DNA of 11,986 bases from Clostridia bacterium (GCA_017452565.1 JAFTMF010000147.1:1-11986); one strand, 5' to 3'. Counted from the stretch's first letter, positions 1-6,931 are shown. Translations and numbers: made by a program. The notes: generated from the letters alone by a model not told the origin.

Positions 1-25
1 CACCGAGTTCATCTCGGTGTTTTTT
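1..25 (+). terminator. Rho-independent terminator of an upstream gene
   Basis: A 7-bp stem, CACCGAG at 1-7 and CTCGGTG at 13-19, encloses the loop TTCAT and is followed at once by six T residues. This is a textbook intrinsic terminator. The gene it ends lies outside the window, and the stem may extend beyond base 1. It insulates the spoIIGA promoter from read-through. Confidence 0.85.
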
Positions 26-29
26 CTGT

Positions 30-76
30 TTCGACTCCTGCAACAGACATATTTCCCGCCACTCATCACATATAAT
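30..76 (+). promoter_or_regulatory. Candidate Spo0A-activated spoIIG promoter
   Basis: A perfect -10 (TATAAT, 71-76) lies 30 bp before the spoIIGA start. The best -35 match is CAGACA (44-49, four of six consensus bases), giving a 21-bp spacer. That is too long for an ordinary sigma-A promoter. TTCGACT at 30-36 matches the Spo0A box (TGTCGAA on the other strand) at six of seven positions and sits near -50. In Bacillus subtilis the spoIIG promoter is known for a 22-bp spacer and Spo0A boxes upstream of and over its -35 region. The match in layout is seen here; Spo0A control is inferred. Confidence 0.65.
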
Positions 77-105
77 GAAGTCAGCAAGGACAGGGAGGGG
101 ACAAA

Positions 106-945
106 ATGGAGCAGGTTGTGTACGCCGACGTCTATCTCGCCATCAATTTCACAATGGACTATCTGGCACTCTACCTCACTGCCCGAGGGATGAGGCGTCC
201 GATTCGTCCCCTTCGATTGGGCATTGCCGCCGCACTGGGGGCAGGTTATGCGCTGGCAGCCCTTCTCCTCCCCGATGGCAACCCACTATCCACCTTCACG
301 TCGCTGGCGATCCCCTTTTTGCTGGTGCTCATCGCCTTCGGCTTTAGCGGATGGCGAGAGAGTTTGCGCACACTGGCGGCATTTTGGGCGATTTCCTTTC
401 TGTTGGGCGGGGCTGCCACGGCGGTGAGCTATTTGGTGGCACGCTGGGCAGAGAAGGAGGCAGTGATCGGAGGGCAAGTGGAAACCCTCCCGGCTGATTT
501 GCCTTTTTGGGGGATTCTCCTCTTAGGGCTGGTTGTGGGAGCGATTGTCAGCTTTCTCCTTCGATTGCGGAGCAAGCTCCCCCGCACCGTCACGGTGGAA
601 ATTGGTGAGGGAGCGGATGCGATGGCATCCCTCGTTGGGCTGGTGGATAGCGGAAATCTGCTGGCCGAACCGCTGTCGGGCTATCCGGTGATTTTAGTGG
701 ATCGCAAAGCCGCCAACTTTTTGCCCTCGGAGCTGGCATTTCTGCAAAACGGAGGGACTCCCTCCCTCACGCCTCGTCTGAGGTTGATCCCCTACAGCAC
801 CCCCTCGGGGGAGGGGATGCTCTACGGCTACCTCCCCCGATTGGTGAAGGTGGACGGCAAAGCCCGCACTGCCTGCGTTGCCATTGCTCCCCTGCCCGAT
901 GGAGAGCGCCAAACCGACGTAATTGTTCCCGCATCCCTGGTTTGA
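106..945 (+). CDS. spoIIGA: Sporulation sigma-E factor processing peptidase SpoIIGA
   Basis: This is the membrane-bound aspartic protease that cuts the pro-sequence from pro-sigma-E in the mother cell after a signal from the forespore. The 279-residue protein is slightly shorter than the roughly 309 residues in Bacillus. The first 155 residues hold several hydrophobic stretches (about 8-25, 38-55, 65-80, 92-112 and 133-152) that fit the five-helix membrane domain. The C-terminal half carries the protease motif LVDSGNLL, with catalytic Asp181 in DSGN, close to Asp183 of the Bacillus enzyme. The ATG at 106 follows a strong purine-rich ribosome site (GGAGGGG, ending 5 bases before it). sigE follows after 32 bases, the standard pairing of enzyme and substrate. 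The neighbour and the DSGN motif make this assignment secure. Confidence 0.95.
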   Translation: MEQVVYADVYLAINFTMDYLALYLTARGMRRPIRPLRLGIAAALGAGYALAALLLPDGNPLSTFTSLAIPFLLVLIAFGFSGWRESLRTLAAFWAISFLLGGAATAVSYLVARWAEKEAVIGGQVETLPADLPFWGILLLGLVVGAIVSFLLRLRSKLPRTVTVEIGEGADAMASLVGLVDSGNLLAEPLSGYPVILVDRKAANFLPSELAFLQNGGTPSLTPRLRLIPYSTPSGEGMLYGYLPRLVKVDGKARTACVAIAPLPDGERQTDVIVPASLV

Positions 946-977
946 CCCCGAAAAACTATGAATTTGAGGTGTACGCT

Positions 978-1682
978 ATGTTCAAACGGTTAATGGATCG
1001 CATTTTCGCCCGATTGCTGTGGTGGCTGGGCAAGAAGAACCCGCTGTTCTACATCGGGGGGACCGAAAGCCTCCCCCGACCGCTTTCCCCCGAAGAAGAG
1101 GCCATACTCATCGAAGCGCTCCCGAGCTCCCCCGACGCCCGCTCCCAGCTGATCGAACGGAATCTGCGGCTGGTGGTATTCATTGCTAAAAAGTTCGAGA
1201 ACACCGGCGTGGGGATCGAGGATCTGATCTCCATCGGCACCATTGGGCTGATCAAATCGGTGAACACCTTCCGAGCCGATCGGCAGATCAAGCTGGCTAC
1301 TTACGCATCCCGCTGCATTGAGAACGAGATTTTGATGTATCTGCGGAAAACCTCGGGGCAAAAAGAGCTCTCCATCGACGAGCCGCTTCACATTGACTGG
1401 GACGGCAACGAGCTGCTGCTCTCCGACGTATTGTCCGATGACGAGGACTCTGTGAGCCGTGCCATCGAGACCGAGGAGGATCGCCGCACCATTTCCATCG
1501 CCCTCTCCCACCTCTCCCCCAGAGAGCGGCAGATCATAGAGATGCGCTTCGGGCTCCGAGGCGGTCGGGATCTGACCCAAAAGGAGGTTGCCGCCAAACT
1601 GGGCATCTCCCAATCCTACATATCCCGCCTCGAAAAGAAAATCATCGCCCGGTTGAGGGTTGAGATGGAGGGGAAGGTCTAA
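978..1682 (+). CDS. sigE: RNA polymerase sporulation sigma factor sigma-E (pro-sigma-E)
   Basis: This is the early mother-cell sigma factor, made as an inactive precursor. I chose the ATG at 978 (234 aa) because GAGGT at 966-970 sits 7 bases upstream; a TTG in frame at 942 has no ribosome site and overlaps spoIIGA. The N-terminal 24 residues form a basic, hydrophobic pro-sequence. By alignment with the Bacillus protein (cut before YIGG), SpoIIGA should cut between Phe24 and Tyr25, just before YIGGTE. Region 2 includes ERNLRLVVFIAKKFENTG and DLISIGTIGLIKSVNTF, followed by YASRCIENEILMYLR. The DNEPL-like segment IDWDGNELLLSDVL matches sigma-E closely. Region 4 has RERQIIEMRFGL and the helix-turn-helix around GISQSYISRLEK. 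It is co-transcribed with spoIIGA. No sigG follows, unlike in Bacillus. Confidence 0.96.
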   Translation: MFKRLMDRIFARLLWWLGKKNPLFYIGGTESLPRPLSPEEEAILIEALPSSPDARSQLIERNLRLVVFIAKKFENTGVGIEDLISIGTIGLIKSVNTFRADRQIKLATYASRCIENEILMYLRKTSGQKELSIDEPLHIDWDGNELLLSDVLSDDEDSVSRAIETEEDRRTISIALSHLSPRERQIIEMRFGLRGGRDLTQKEVAAKLGISQSYISRLEKKIIARLRVEMEGKV

Positions 1683-1709
1683 GCTCCGCTCCTGTTTCGC
1701 CTTCGGCGC

Positions 1710-1737
1710 CCAAACCCCTTTTTCAAAAGGGGTTTGG
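1710..1737. repeat. Strong inverted repeat after sigE
   Basis: A perfect 13-bp inverted repeat pairs 1710-1722 with 1725-1737 around a 2-base centre (TC). A stem with C4/G4 next to A/T blocks would be very stable in RNA. No T-run follows on either strand, so it is not a classical terminator, though it may end or stabilise the spoIIGA-sigE message. A short GATCCCGAAAACTTTTGG tail follows it. It may instead be a dispersed palindromic element, which needs the whole genome to decide. Confidence 0.6.
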
Positions 1738-1761
1738 ATCCCGAAAACTTTTGGAAAATGC

Positions 1762-1790
1762 TTGACTTTTCGCGCAGGAAGTGTTATAAT
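1762..1790 (+). promoter_or_regulatory. Sigma-A promoter of the Nudix gene
   Basis: TTGACT (1762-1767) and TATAAT (1785-1790) are separated by 17 bp, matching the vegetative consensus at 11 of 12 bases. It lies about 40 bp before the Nudix start. The Nudix gene therefore has its own housekeeping promoter, independent of the sporulation genes. Confidence 0.9.
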
Positions 1791-1831
1791 GTGCCTCCTA
1801 TGAATTGTGAATCAGAATTGGAGGGATGATA

Positions 1832-2338
1832 ATGGAACTTTGGAACGCTTATTTGAGAGACGGAACGATGACCGATGGGATTTTGGTGCGGGATGAGCCC
1901 ATTCCCGATGGGCTGTATCATTTGGTTACCGAGGTGTTGGTGCGCCACGTGGACGGCAGCTATCTTGCTATGCGTCGGACAGCCGACAAAAAGGTTTTCC
2001 CCGGCTGGTTGGAGACGACTGCCGGAGGCTCTGCCCTTTTGGGCGAAGATCCCCTTGCCTGCGTCCGCCGAGAGCTGGCAGAGGAAACCGGTATTCTCTG
2101 CGACGATTTCGTAGAGGTGGCCCGCCACATCAATGATCGCAATCACTCCCTTTTCTACTGCTTTGTATGCACGGTAGACGTGGACAAGGATGCCATCGTC
2201 CTGCAAGAGAGCGAAACCGACGGATTTGTCTGGATGGACGAGGCCGAATTCATCGATTTCGTCAACTCCGATCGGATGATCCCCAGCCAAAAGCAGCGGA
2301 TGTGGGACTATTTTGTGAAAATTGGATACGCCCGATAA
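1832..2338 (+). CDS. Nudix hydrolase
   Basis: Nudix enzymes hydrolyse nucleoside diphosphates linked to another group, using Mg2+ bound by the Nudix box. The protein (168 aa) has a perfect box GX5EX7REUXEEXGU at about residues 66-88, from GGSALLGE to RRELAEETGI, with all metal-binding glutamates present. The upstream layout (WNAYL near the start, RDEPIPDGLYHLV, then LAMRRTADKKVFPGWLETTAGG) resembles the YfcD/IDI-like Nudix subgroup, whose true substrates are mostly unknown. I start at the ATG at 1832 because GGAGGG (1820-1825) is 6 bases upstream; it abuts the ATG at 1826, which would leave no spacing. It is transcribed alone from its own promoter. The substrate cannot be named from sequence. 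Confidence 0.9.
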   Translation: MELWNAYLRDGTMTDGILVRDEPIPDGLYHLVTEVLVRHVDGSYLAMRRTADKKVFPGWLETTAGGSALLGEDPLACVRRELAEETGILCDDFVEVARHINDRNHSLFYCFVCTVDVDKDAIVLQESETDGFVWMDEAEFIDFVNSDRMIPSQKQRMWDYFVKIGYAR

Positions 2339-2341
2339 CGA

Positions 2342-2369
2342 AAACAACCACCCGCAAGGGTGGTTGTTT
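2342..2369. terminator. Hairpin terminator between convergent genes
   Basis: AAACAACCACCC (2342-2353) pairs with GGGTGGTTGTTT (2358-2369) around the tetraloop GCAA. It starts 4 bases after the Nudix stop and lies between it and the convergent lipoprotein gene ending at 2392. The U-rich side is short, but the A-rich left arm allows it to act in both directions. Confidence 0.75.
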
Positions 2370-2391
2370 GATTGATAAGCGGTAGTGCAGA

Positions 2392-3687
2392 TCATTTTGT
2401 AGTTTTGGTGAACTCAAACTCCAGCTCGGTGTCCAGTTCGGCCACGGGCATAATCAGCGTGAAGGTATCTCCATCGCTGATATATCTGCCGCCTTCCACA
2501 GGCTCGTTCCAGTTTTCCGCCATATACAGCATACCGTTTTCTACGTAGTAGACGCCTTCGCTGTCCTCGTTGATCGCTTGAACCATCTCGTCTACGCCCT
2601 CTGCGGCCTCTGCCTCTGCCAATTCCCGAATGGACATACCGCTCATTGCACGGAACTGAGCATCTGCTTCTTCACGGGTCATGCCTTCCTGCTCTGCGGC
2701 CAGGTAAACCATCTCCACCGAAAGCTCCACCGTCATAGCGAACAATTGATCACGGTCAATCTTCGCGGTGGACAGATAGGTGCCGTCCTTCCGGAAGGTA
2801 ATGGTGACGTCCACAACGCAAGCAGGAAGCCGATCTGCAGGCAGTTCGATTTCGGTGCCCGTCAGCATCAGAGAAAAGATCCGTTTCATATCCATATCCA
2901 CTTTCCAAGTGCCGAACAAATTTTTGCAAGCAGCTTGATCGTACTTAGGAAAGTTGTCGATTTTTACGCCGTTTACGTCATACCAGATCTGAGAGAGAAT
3001 CACTTCTCCTGCATCCAACTGCGTGATTCGCTTGGAGCCGTTCATCAGGTAGGTAATCTCTTGGCAAACGTAGGACTCGCCTGCTTTGGGATATGCATAT
3101 TCGTATTCGTAAGTGGGCATACCGTTCACCGAATATTTTTCCTGATGAACAGTGCCGTCATCGTTATAGGTGTATTCGAATCGGTAGGATGCCGTAGGGA
3201 ATGAGCCGCCTGCATACTCTGTGTACAGCTCGGACACCGTCAGACCGGCTTCGTTATAAATAAACTCACCAATCTGCTTATAGATCAGGTTGCCCTTTGC
3301 ATCGTAGGTCATGGTAAGCGCCAGATCGCCCTGTTCATTGCGGTAATAGAGGGACATCGTGCCGTCTTCCCAATCCATAATCTCGGACTCACAGCCCGTG
3401 CAAACCGAATTTCTCACGGTATGGACCGCCTTATCCAGCACTTCCCCGCAAGCGCAAACCTTCCAATGGTTCATTCCGTCCACCGTCCAGACGTCTTCTT
3501 TAGGGGTATGGGTGTGGAGCTCGGGCTCCTCTTCCTTGGGCTTGGAGGTGGTTGCAGTAGTGGTCGTAGTGGTTTTCTCTTCCGAATCGGTAGAATCCGC
3601 TTCTTTATGGCCGTCGCAAGCACAAAGCACGGTCAGCACCATCGCTGCAGAGAGCAGAGACAGAAGAATTCGTTTGGTTCGTTTCAT
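2392..3687 (-). CDS. Surface lipoprotein with Cys-rich module and lipocalin-like C-terminus
   Basis: I do not recognise a characterised family. The ATG at 3687 (431 aa) follows AAAGGAG by about 8 bases and begins directly with a lipoprotein signal peptide; earlier in-frame starts would put extra residues before it. The lipobox is LCAC, with Cys24 as the lipid site. A Thr-, Lys- and Glu-rich linker spans about residues 36-56. Residues 57-100 hold HTHTPKED, NHWKVCACGEV and CTGC, with four cysteines (78, 80, 96, 99) that look like a small metal-binding or disulfide module seen in gut Firmicutes surface proteins. Residues 112-200 contain Tyr/Gly-rich strands (YYRNEQGDL, TYDAKGNLIY, YTYNDDGTV) reminiscent of YD or MORN-type repeats. 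From about 255 (LFGTWKV) to the end there are strands like lipocalin-type domains. The mature protein should sit outside the membrane. The ligand is unknown. Confidence 0.8.
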   Translation of the reverse strand: MKRTKRILLSLLSAAMVLTVLCACDGHKEADSTDSEEKTTTTTTATTSKPKEEEPELHTHTPKEDVWTVDGMNHWKVCACGEVLDKAVHTVRNSVCTGCESEIMDWEDGTMSLYYRNEQGDLALTMTYDAKGNLIYKQIGEFIYNEAGLTVSELYTEYAGGSFPTASYRFEYTYNDDGTVHQEKYSVNGMPTYEYEYAYPKAGESYVCQEITYLMNGSKRITQLDAGEVILSQIWYDVNGVKIDNFPKYDQAACKNLFGTWKVDMDMKRIFSLMLTGTEIELPADRLPACVVDVTITFRKDGTYLSTAKIDRDQLFAMTVELSVEMVYLAAEQEGMTREEADAQFRAMSGMSIRELAEAEAAEGVDEMVQAINEDSEGVYYVENGMLYMAENWNEPVEGGRYISDGDTFTLIMPVAELDTELEFEFTKTTK

Positions 3688-3707
3688 AAGTTTGCTCCTT
3701 TCAAAGG

Positions 3708-3727
3708 GATCGGCCGTTTTGCCGATC
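3708..3727 (-). other. Hairpin in the lipoprotein 5' leader
   Basis: GATCGGC (3708-3714) and GCCGATC (3721-3727) form a perfect 7-bp stem with a 6-base loop, about 20 bases before the lipoprotein start and just upstream of its ribosome site. There is no long T-run after it on the - strand, so a leader structure or operator is more likely than a terminator. Upstream, CTTATA at 3770-3775 reads TATAAG on the - strand and could be a -10, but no good -35 accompanies it. Confidence 0.45.
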
Positions 3728-3846
3728 AAGCGGAAATTGGAATGTCAGATTCCGTGATTGATCCTTTCACTTATAATTCCTTTTTTGGATGCAAATTGTT
3801 ACAAGAAATCGAAAAATTTTTATTTTTTTACCAATCAAATCAAACT

Positions 3847-4773
3847 TTATACGGCGGCAAAAGCGGTTTGCTCCATCAGTGCATCGATTTCCGCCCTGGT
3901 GGCAAGTCCCGCCGAGCTTGCGGTGGCGCCTCCTGCCGCACTGCCCAGCTGCAATGCATATTCGTAGCCCTTGCCGCTATCCACCCCTGCAAGAAAGCCT
4001 GCTACCATAGAATCCCCTGCTCCAACGGTATAGAGCGGCTTCTTCCCCATCGCTTTTGCCCGATGAACACAGCCGTGCTCGTCCAGCAGCAGGGCACCGT
4101 CACCGCCCAGCGACACCAACACGTTTCGTGCACCCTTGTTTTGCAGCTCCCGTGCTGCCTCTTCGATGGCGCGGTCATCGGGAAGAGCTCTGCCCACGAT
4201 CTCCGACAGCTCCGATCGGTTGGGCTTGATGAGGAAGGGTCGGTAGGCAAGGACCTTCCGCAAAAGCTCGCCCGATGCATCTACCACCGTTCGTACACCG
4301 TGGCCGTAGATACGGTCCAGAATCTCTCCGTAGGCATCAGTGGGGAGAGAGCTTGGCACGCTGCCCGCCAGCACGAGGGTATCTTCTTCGGTGAGCCTTC
4401 CCAGCTTTCGATAGAGGACTTCCATCGCCTCGTGGGAGATTTCGGGGCCGCGGGCGTTGATTTCGGTAACATCCCCCTCTTTGGTTCCCCACAGCTTCAC
4501 GTTAACGCGAGTGCGCTGTCCCTCCAACGGGATGAAATCGCTGTCCACCCCCGCCTGCCGTACCATCTCCACCAATGCGTCACCGGTAAAACCGCCCACA
4601 AAGCCCAGCGCCATCGTGGGAACGCCCAGCCGTGAGAGGATCACCGACACGTTGATTCCCTTGCCGCCGTAGAGCATCTCCTCGCCAACGGAGCGGTTCA
4701 CCTCGCCCATCTCCAGCGGAGGGGTACGGAGGATATAATCGATGGATGGATTAAAAGTTACGGTATAAATCAT
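3847..4773 (-). CDS. fruK: PfkB-family sugar kinase, probably 1-phosphofructokinase
   Basis: The protein (308 aa, a usual family length) most likely phosphorylates fructose 1-phosphate to fructose 1,6-bisphosphate with ATP in the cytoplasm. The start MIYTVTFNPSIDYI is typical of the FruK/LacC branch. The first PfkB signature includes GGKGINVSVILSRLG (36-50); the second includes TVGAGDSMVAGF (249-260), with catalytic base Asp254 and the GAGD anion hole. LIKPNRSEL (181-189) is the usual central motif. The ATG at 4773 is preceded by TAGGAG at 7 bases. No fructose PTS, fruR or tagatose gene is present in the window, so tagatose-6-phosphate kinase (LacC) remains possible. The gene is alone behind its own promoter, and no clear GC-rich terminator separates it from the lipoprotein gene downstream. 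Confidence 0.85.
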   Translation of the reverse strand: MIYTVTFNPSIDYILRTPPLEMGEVNRSVGEEMLYGGKGINVSVILSRLGVPTMALGFVGGFTGDALVEMVRQAGVDSDFIPLEGQRTRVNVKLWGTKEGDVTEINARGPEISHEAMEVLYRKLGRLTEEDTLVLAGSVPSSLPTDAYGEILDRIYGHGVRTVVDASGELLRKVLAYRPFLIKPNRSELSEIVGRALPDDRAIEEAARELQNKGARNVLVSLGGDGALLLDEHGCVHRAKAMGKKPLYTVGAGDSMVAGFLAGVDSGKGYEYALQLGSAAGGATASSAGLATRAEIDALMEQTAFAAV

Positions 4774-4804
4774 AGCAAACTCCTATCTAAATGCTTCTGA
4801 TTCT

Positions 4805-4832
4805 ATTATTACCCATATTTTGCAAATGTCAA
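4805..4832 (-). promoter_or_regulatory. Sigma-A promoter of the PfkB kinase gene
   Basis: Read on the - strand, TTGACA (4827-4832) and AATAAT (4805-4810) are 16 bp apart and lie about 32 bp before the kinase start. It is back to back with the LUD gene promoter, the two -35 boxes being 38 bp apart. Confidence 0.75.
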
Positions 4833-4870
4833 GCAGTTTTCGAAAAAAATCCGCTTTCCCACGGTTGGGA

Positions 4871-4899
4871 TTGACAAATGAGCGGATTCCCGTTATAAT
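4871..4899 (+). promoter_or_regulatory. Sigma-A promoter of the LUD-domain gene
   Basis: TTGACA (4871-4876) and TATAAT (4894-4899) with a 17-bp spacer match the vegetative consensus exactly. The LUD start codon is 40 bp downstream. Confidence 0.92.
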
Positions 4900-4939
4900 A
4901 AACGTAATAAAGAAAACCAACACAGTTCGGAGGAAGCAT

Positions 4940-5545
4940 ATGGATTTCACCCAAATTACCGAAAATCTCACCCGCAGAGGATTTCAAGTCTCCTGCTTTT
5001 CCACCGCTGCCGAGGCGGCAGCCTATCTGGACGCTGCCATCGACGGTAAAACCGTGGGCTTGGGCGGCTCTGTAACCTTAGATCAGATGGGTCTTTACGA
5101 AAAGCTGGAAAAGCACAACGACGTGCGCTGGCATTGGCGTATTCCCGAGGGCAAAACGGTAGCCGACCTCCGTGCTGAGGCCAACGATACGCAGATTTAT
5201 CTCTCCTCGGTGAATGGAATTGCCGAGACGGGGGAGATTATCAATATCGACGCTACTTGCAATCGGGTAGCTGCTATTCTCTACGGTCACGAAAAGGTGT
5301 ATTTGGTAGCAGGCGTCAACAAAATCGCTCCCGATTACGAGAGCGCACTCCATCGCGCCCGCAACATTGCCGCCCCCCTGAATGCACAGCGGCTGGGCAA
5401 GAAAACGCCCTGTGCCGTGAAGGCAGACCGCTGTTACGATTGCAACTCTTCCGATCGCATCTGCCGATCCCTGTCGGTGCTGTGGGATGCACCCTTGGGC
5501 GGAAAGTTTGAAGTAGTGCTGGTGGACGAAGTGCTGGGGTATTGA
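4940..5545 (+). CDS. LUD-domain protein (YkgG/DUF162-like)
   Basis: LUD-domain proteins include LutC of the lactate oxidation complex and many stand-alone anaerobe proteins of unknown role. The ATG at 4940 (201 aa) follows GGAGG by about 6 bases and is downstream of a perfect promoter, so the longer frame from 4820 is not the real start. The sequence shows the Gly-rich GLGGSVTLDQMGLYEKL (40-56), SVNGIAETGEIINIDA (90-105) and LVAGVNKIAPDYESALHRARNIAAP (122-146), which are typical of the family. Near the C-terminus, four cysteines (158, 165, 168, 175) in a CX6CX2CX6C pattern could bind a metal or iron-sulfur cluster. No lutA or lutB is present, so a role in lactate use is not supported here. 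Confidence 0.88.
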   Translation: MDFTQITENLTRRGFQVSCFSTAAEAAAYLDAAIDGKTVGLGGSVTLDQMGLYEKLEKHNDVRWHWRIPEGKTVADLRAEANDTQIYLSSVNGIAETGEIINIDATCNRVAAILYGHEKVYLVAGVNKIAPDYESALHRARNIAAPLNAQRLGKKTPCAVKADRCYDCNSSDRICRSLSVLWDAPLGGKFEVVLVDEVLGY

Positions 5546-5585
5546 GCCCTCTCTGCGCCTATTCGGCGTTATTTCCCCAATTTCA

Positions 5586-5603
5586 ATTGCACCCGAGTGC
5601 AAT
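5586..5603. repeat. Perfect palindrome before the SGNH hydrolase gene
   Basis: ATTGCAC (5586-5592) and GTGCAAT (5597-5603) are perfect inverted repeats around CCGA, 33 bases before the hydrolase start. It could be a regulator-binding site or an mRNA hairpin between the LUD and hydrolase genes. I see no convincing promoter in this 90-base gap, which suggests the two genes share a transcript. Confidence 0.45.
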
Positions 5604-5635
5604 CCAAGCGAATTGTTGACACAGGAGACTGATTT

Positions 5636-6691
5636 ATGCAAGAGCAAGAACAAAATCAAGAACCGTTGCAAGAAAGCGGTCAGCAACCGGAGCAAGGTCA
5701 AGAGCCAATTCCGACACCGCCCAAATCCCGCAATCGCAGAGGATGGCTGTATCTGCTTGCCGTGCTGAATCTGGTGGTTCTGCTGTATTCCGTTATCCAA
5801 ATCATCCAACCTGCCCGACAGGTGGACACCGATCTGACCTCTTTCCATTCCCCTATCACAACCAGCCCTCCGATTCGCACCACTGTCACTACAACCGCCC
5901 CCTCCACCGATCCCAAACCGGAACCGCCCGACACCGCTGAGGAAGCGAATCCCCTCCCTCTTACCGGCAAAACCATCGTCTGCTTCGGGGACAGCTTGTT
6001 CGGGATGAACCGCGACCACACCTCCACCCCGTCCTATCTTGCGAAGCGCACCGGCGGCACCGTTTACAACGTGGGATTCGGCGGTTGCAGAATGTCCCAC
6101 CACCCTTATACGGGATACAACGAGTTTGGTATGAGTGCCCTTGCCGATGCCATCGCCCGCAACGATTGGACTGCTCAAGAGGCTGCCGCCTCCCAAGGCT
6201 CGGACTATTTCCCCCAGCAGTTGAAGCTGCTAAAGAGCATCGACTTTGAGGCTGTTGACATCATCGTCATCCATTACGGCACCAATGATTTCACCGGCGG
6301 CATTCCCATTGAATCCGAATCCAATCCCAAGGACACCGCCACTCTCACCGGCGCATTGCGCCACAGCATCGAGACCATTCAAACTGCCTATCCGCAGATC
6401 CGGATTTACGTTTCCCTTCCCGTATACCGCTACTTCACCGCCGAGGACGGTACTATCATCCTGCCGGAGGACTATTACAACGCCCATCAGAACACGCTGA
6501 TCCAGTTCGTGGAGGCAATCCGAGCGGTGGCGGGCGAATATCAGCTGCCGGTGATTGACGGATACTACGGTCTGGGCGTGGATCAAAGCAATGCCAAACA
6601 GTATCTTATCGACGGCACCCACCACACCGCAGAAGGCAGAAAACGATTCGGCTATTTCATCGGATCGTGCATTTTGGCAGACTATTCCTAA
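5636..6691 (+). CDS. Membrane-anchored SGNH/GDSL-family hydrolase
   Basis: A predicted extracytoplasmic esterase or acetylhydrolase of 351 aa. The ATG at 5636 follows AGGAG by about 8 bases. Residues 1-35 are Gln/Glu-rich, then positively charged and cytoplasmic; residues 37-57 form one membrane helix; residues 60-108 are a Thr/Pro-rich stalk. The catalytic domain has all SGNH blocks: block I CFGDSLFG (Ser120 nucleophile), block II VGFGG (Gly149), block III HYGTND (Asn217) and block V DGTHH (Asp326, His329). The topology (type II membrane protein with a stalk) fits removal of acyl groups from cell-wall or exopolysaccharide sugars, but the substrate is inferred only. It lies 90 bases after the LUD gene, with no clear promoter between. 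Confidence 0.88.
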   Translation: MQEQEQNQEPLQESGQQPEQGQEPIPTPPKSRNRRGWLYLLAVLNLVVLLYSVIQIIQPARQVDTDLTSFHSPITTSPPIRTTVTTTAPSTDPKPEPPDTAEEANPLPLTGKTIVCFGDSLFGMNRDHTSTPSYLAKRTGGTVYNVGFGGCRMSHHPYTGYNEFGMSALADAIARNDWTAQEAAASQGSDYFPQQLKLLKSIDFEAVDIIVIHYGTNDFTGGIPIESESNPKDTATLTGALRHSIETIQTAYPQIRIYVSLPVYRYFTAEDGTIILPEDYYNAHQNTLIQFVEAIRAVAGEYQLPVIDGYYGLGVDQSNAKQYLIDGTHHTAEGRKRFGYFIGSCILADYS

Positions 6692-6692
6692 A

Positions 6693-6722
6693 AAAATAGG
6701 AGCGCATACGCGCTCCTATTTT
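6693..6722. terminator. Bidirectional terminator
   Basis: A 13-bp perfect stem (6693-6705 with 6710-6722) and ATAC loop, with A-run on the left and T-run on the right, lies between the converging SGNH hydrolase and DUF4177 genes. It ends both transcripts. Confidence 0.93.
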
Positions 6723-6724
6723 GA

Positions 6725-6931
6725 TTATACCTTCTCAAATACCATCGTTGCCTGAATGCGGTCGCCGCCGCCGAATCCGGTGCTGTGGGCAGAGGATGCG
6801 GTGATGGTATGGAGCCGATAGCCTTTTGCGGCTTGGGTATTGATAACGTTTTCCAGCTCGCTGAGATTTTTCGACCCGGTACCGATGAATTTTTCTTTCA
6901 GTGTGACTTGCACAACCACGTATTGCGGCAT
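6725..6931 (-). CDS. DUF4177-family small protein
   Basis: The 68-residue protein MPQYVVVQVTLKEKF... has the pattern of the DUF4177 family: a first strand of Val-rich sequence, a middle helix ending in NTQAAKGYRLHTITAS, and a last GFGGGDRIQATMVFEK strand. It is cytoplasmic, without signal peptide, and of unknown function. The ribosome site AAGGAGG lies about 8 bases before the ATG. It lies downstream of the peroxidase fusion on the same strand, but the strong terminator between them suggests separate transcription. Confidence 0.82.
   Translation of the reverse strand: MPQYVVVQVTLKEKFIGTGSKNLSELENVINTQAAKGYRLHTITASSAHSTGFGGGDRIQATMVFEKV

Noticed and set aside
942..977. Upstream TTG start for sigE
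   Set aside because: It overlaps the spoIIGA stop, lacks a ribosome site and would add 12 residues absent from the Bacillus protein; the ATG at 978 has a good site.
3800..3846. Terminator after the PfkB kinase gene
   Set aside because: The stretch is A/T-rich with an AAAAATTTTT palindrome but has no GC-rich stem.
3421..4635. 404-codon open frame on the + strand
   Set aside because: It overlaps in antisense the PfkB kinase and the lipoprotein, both with clear motifs and ribosome sites. Its translation has no recognisable domain.
5556..5568. Possible terminator after the LUD gene (CGCC/GGCG)
   Set aside because: The stem is only 4 bp and the following sequence is not a T-run.
5078..6196. 372-codon open frame on the - strand
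   Set aside because: It is antisense to the LUD and SGNH genes, spans their gap and shows no family features.
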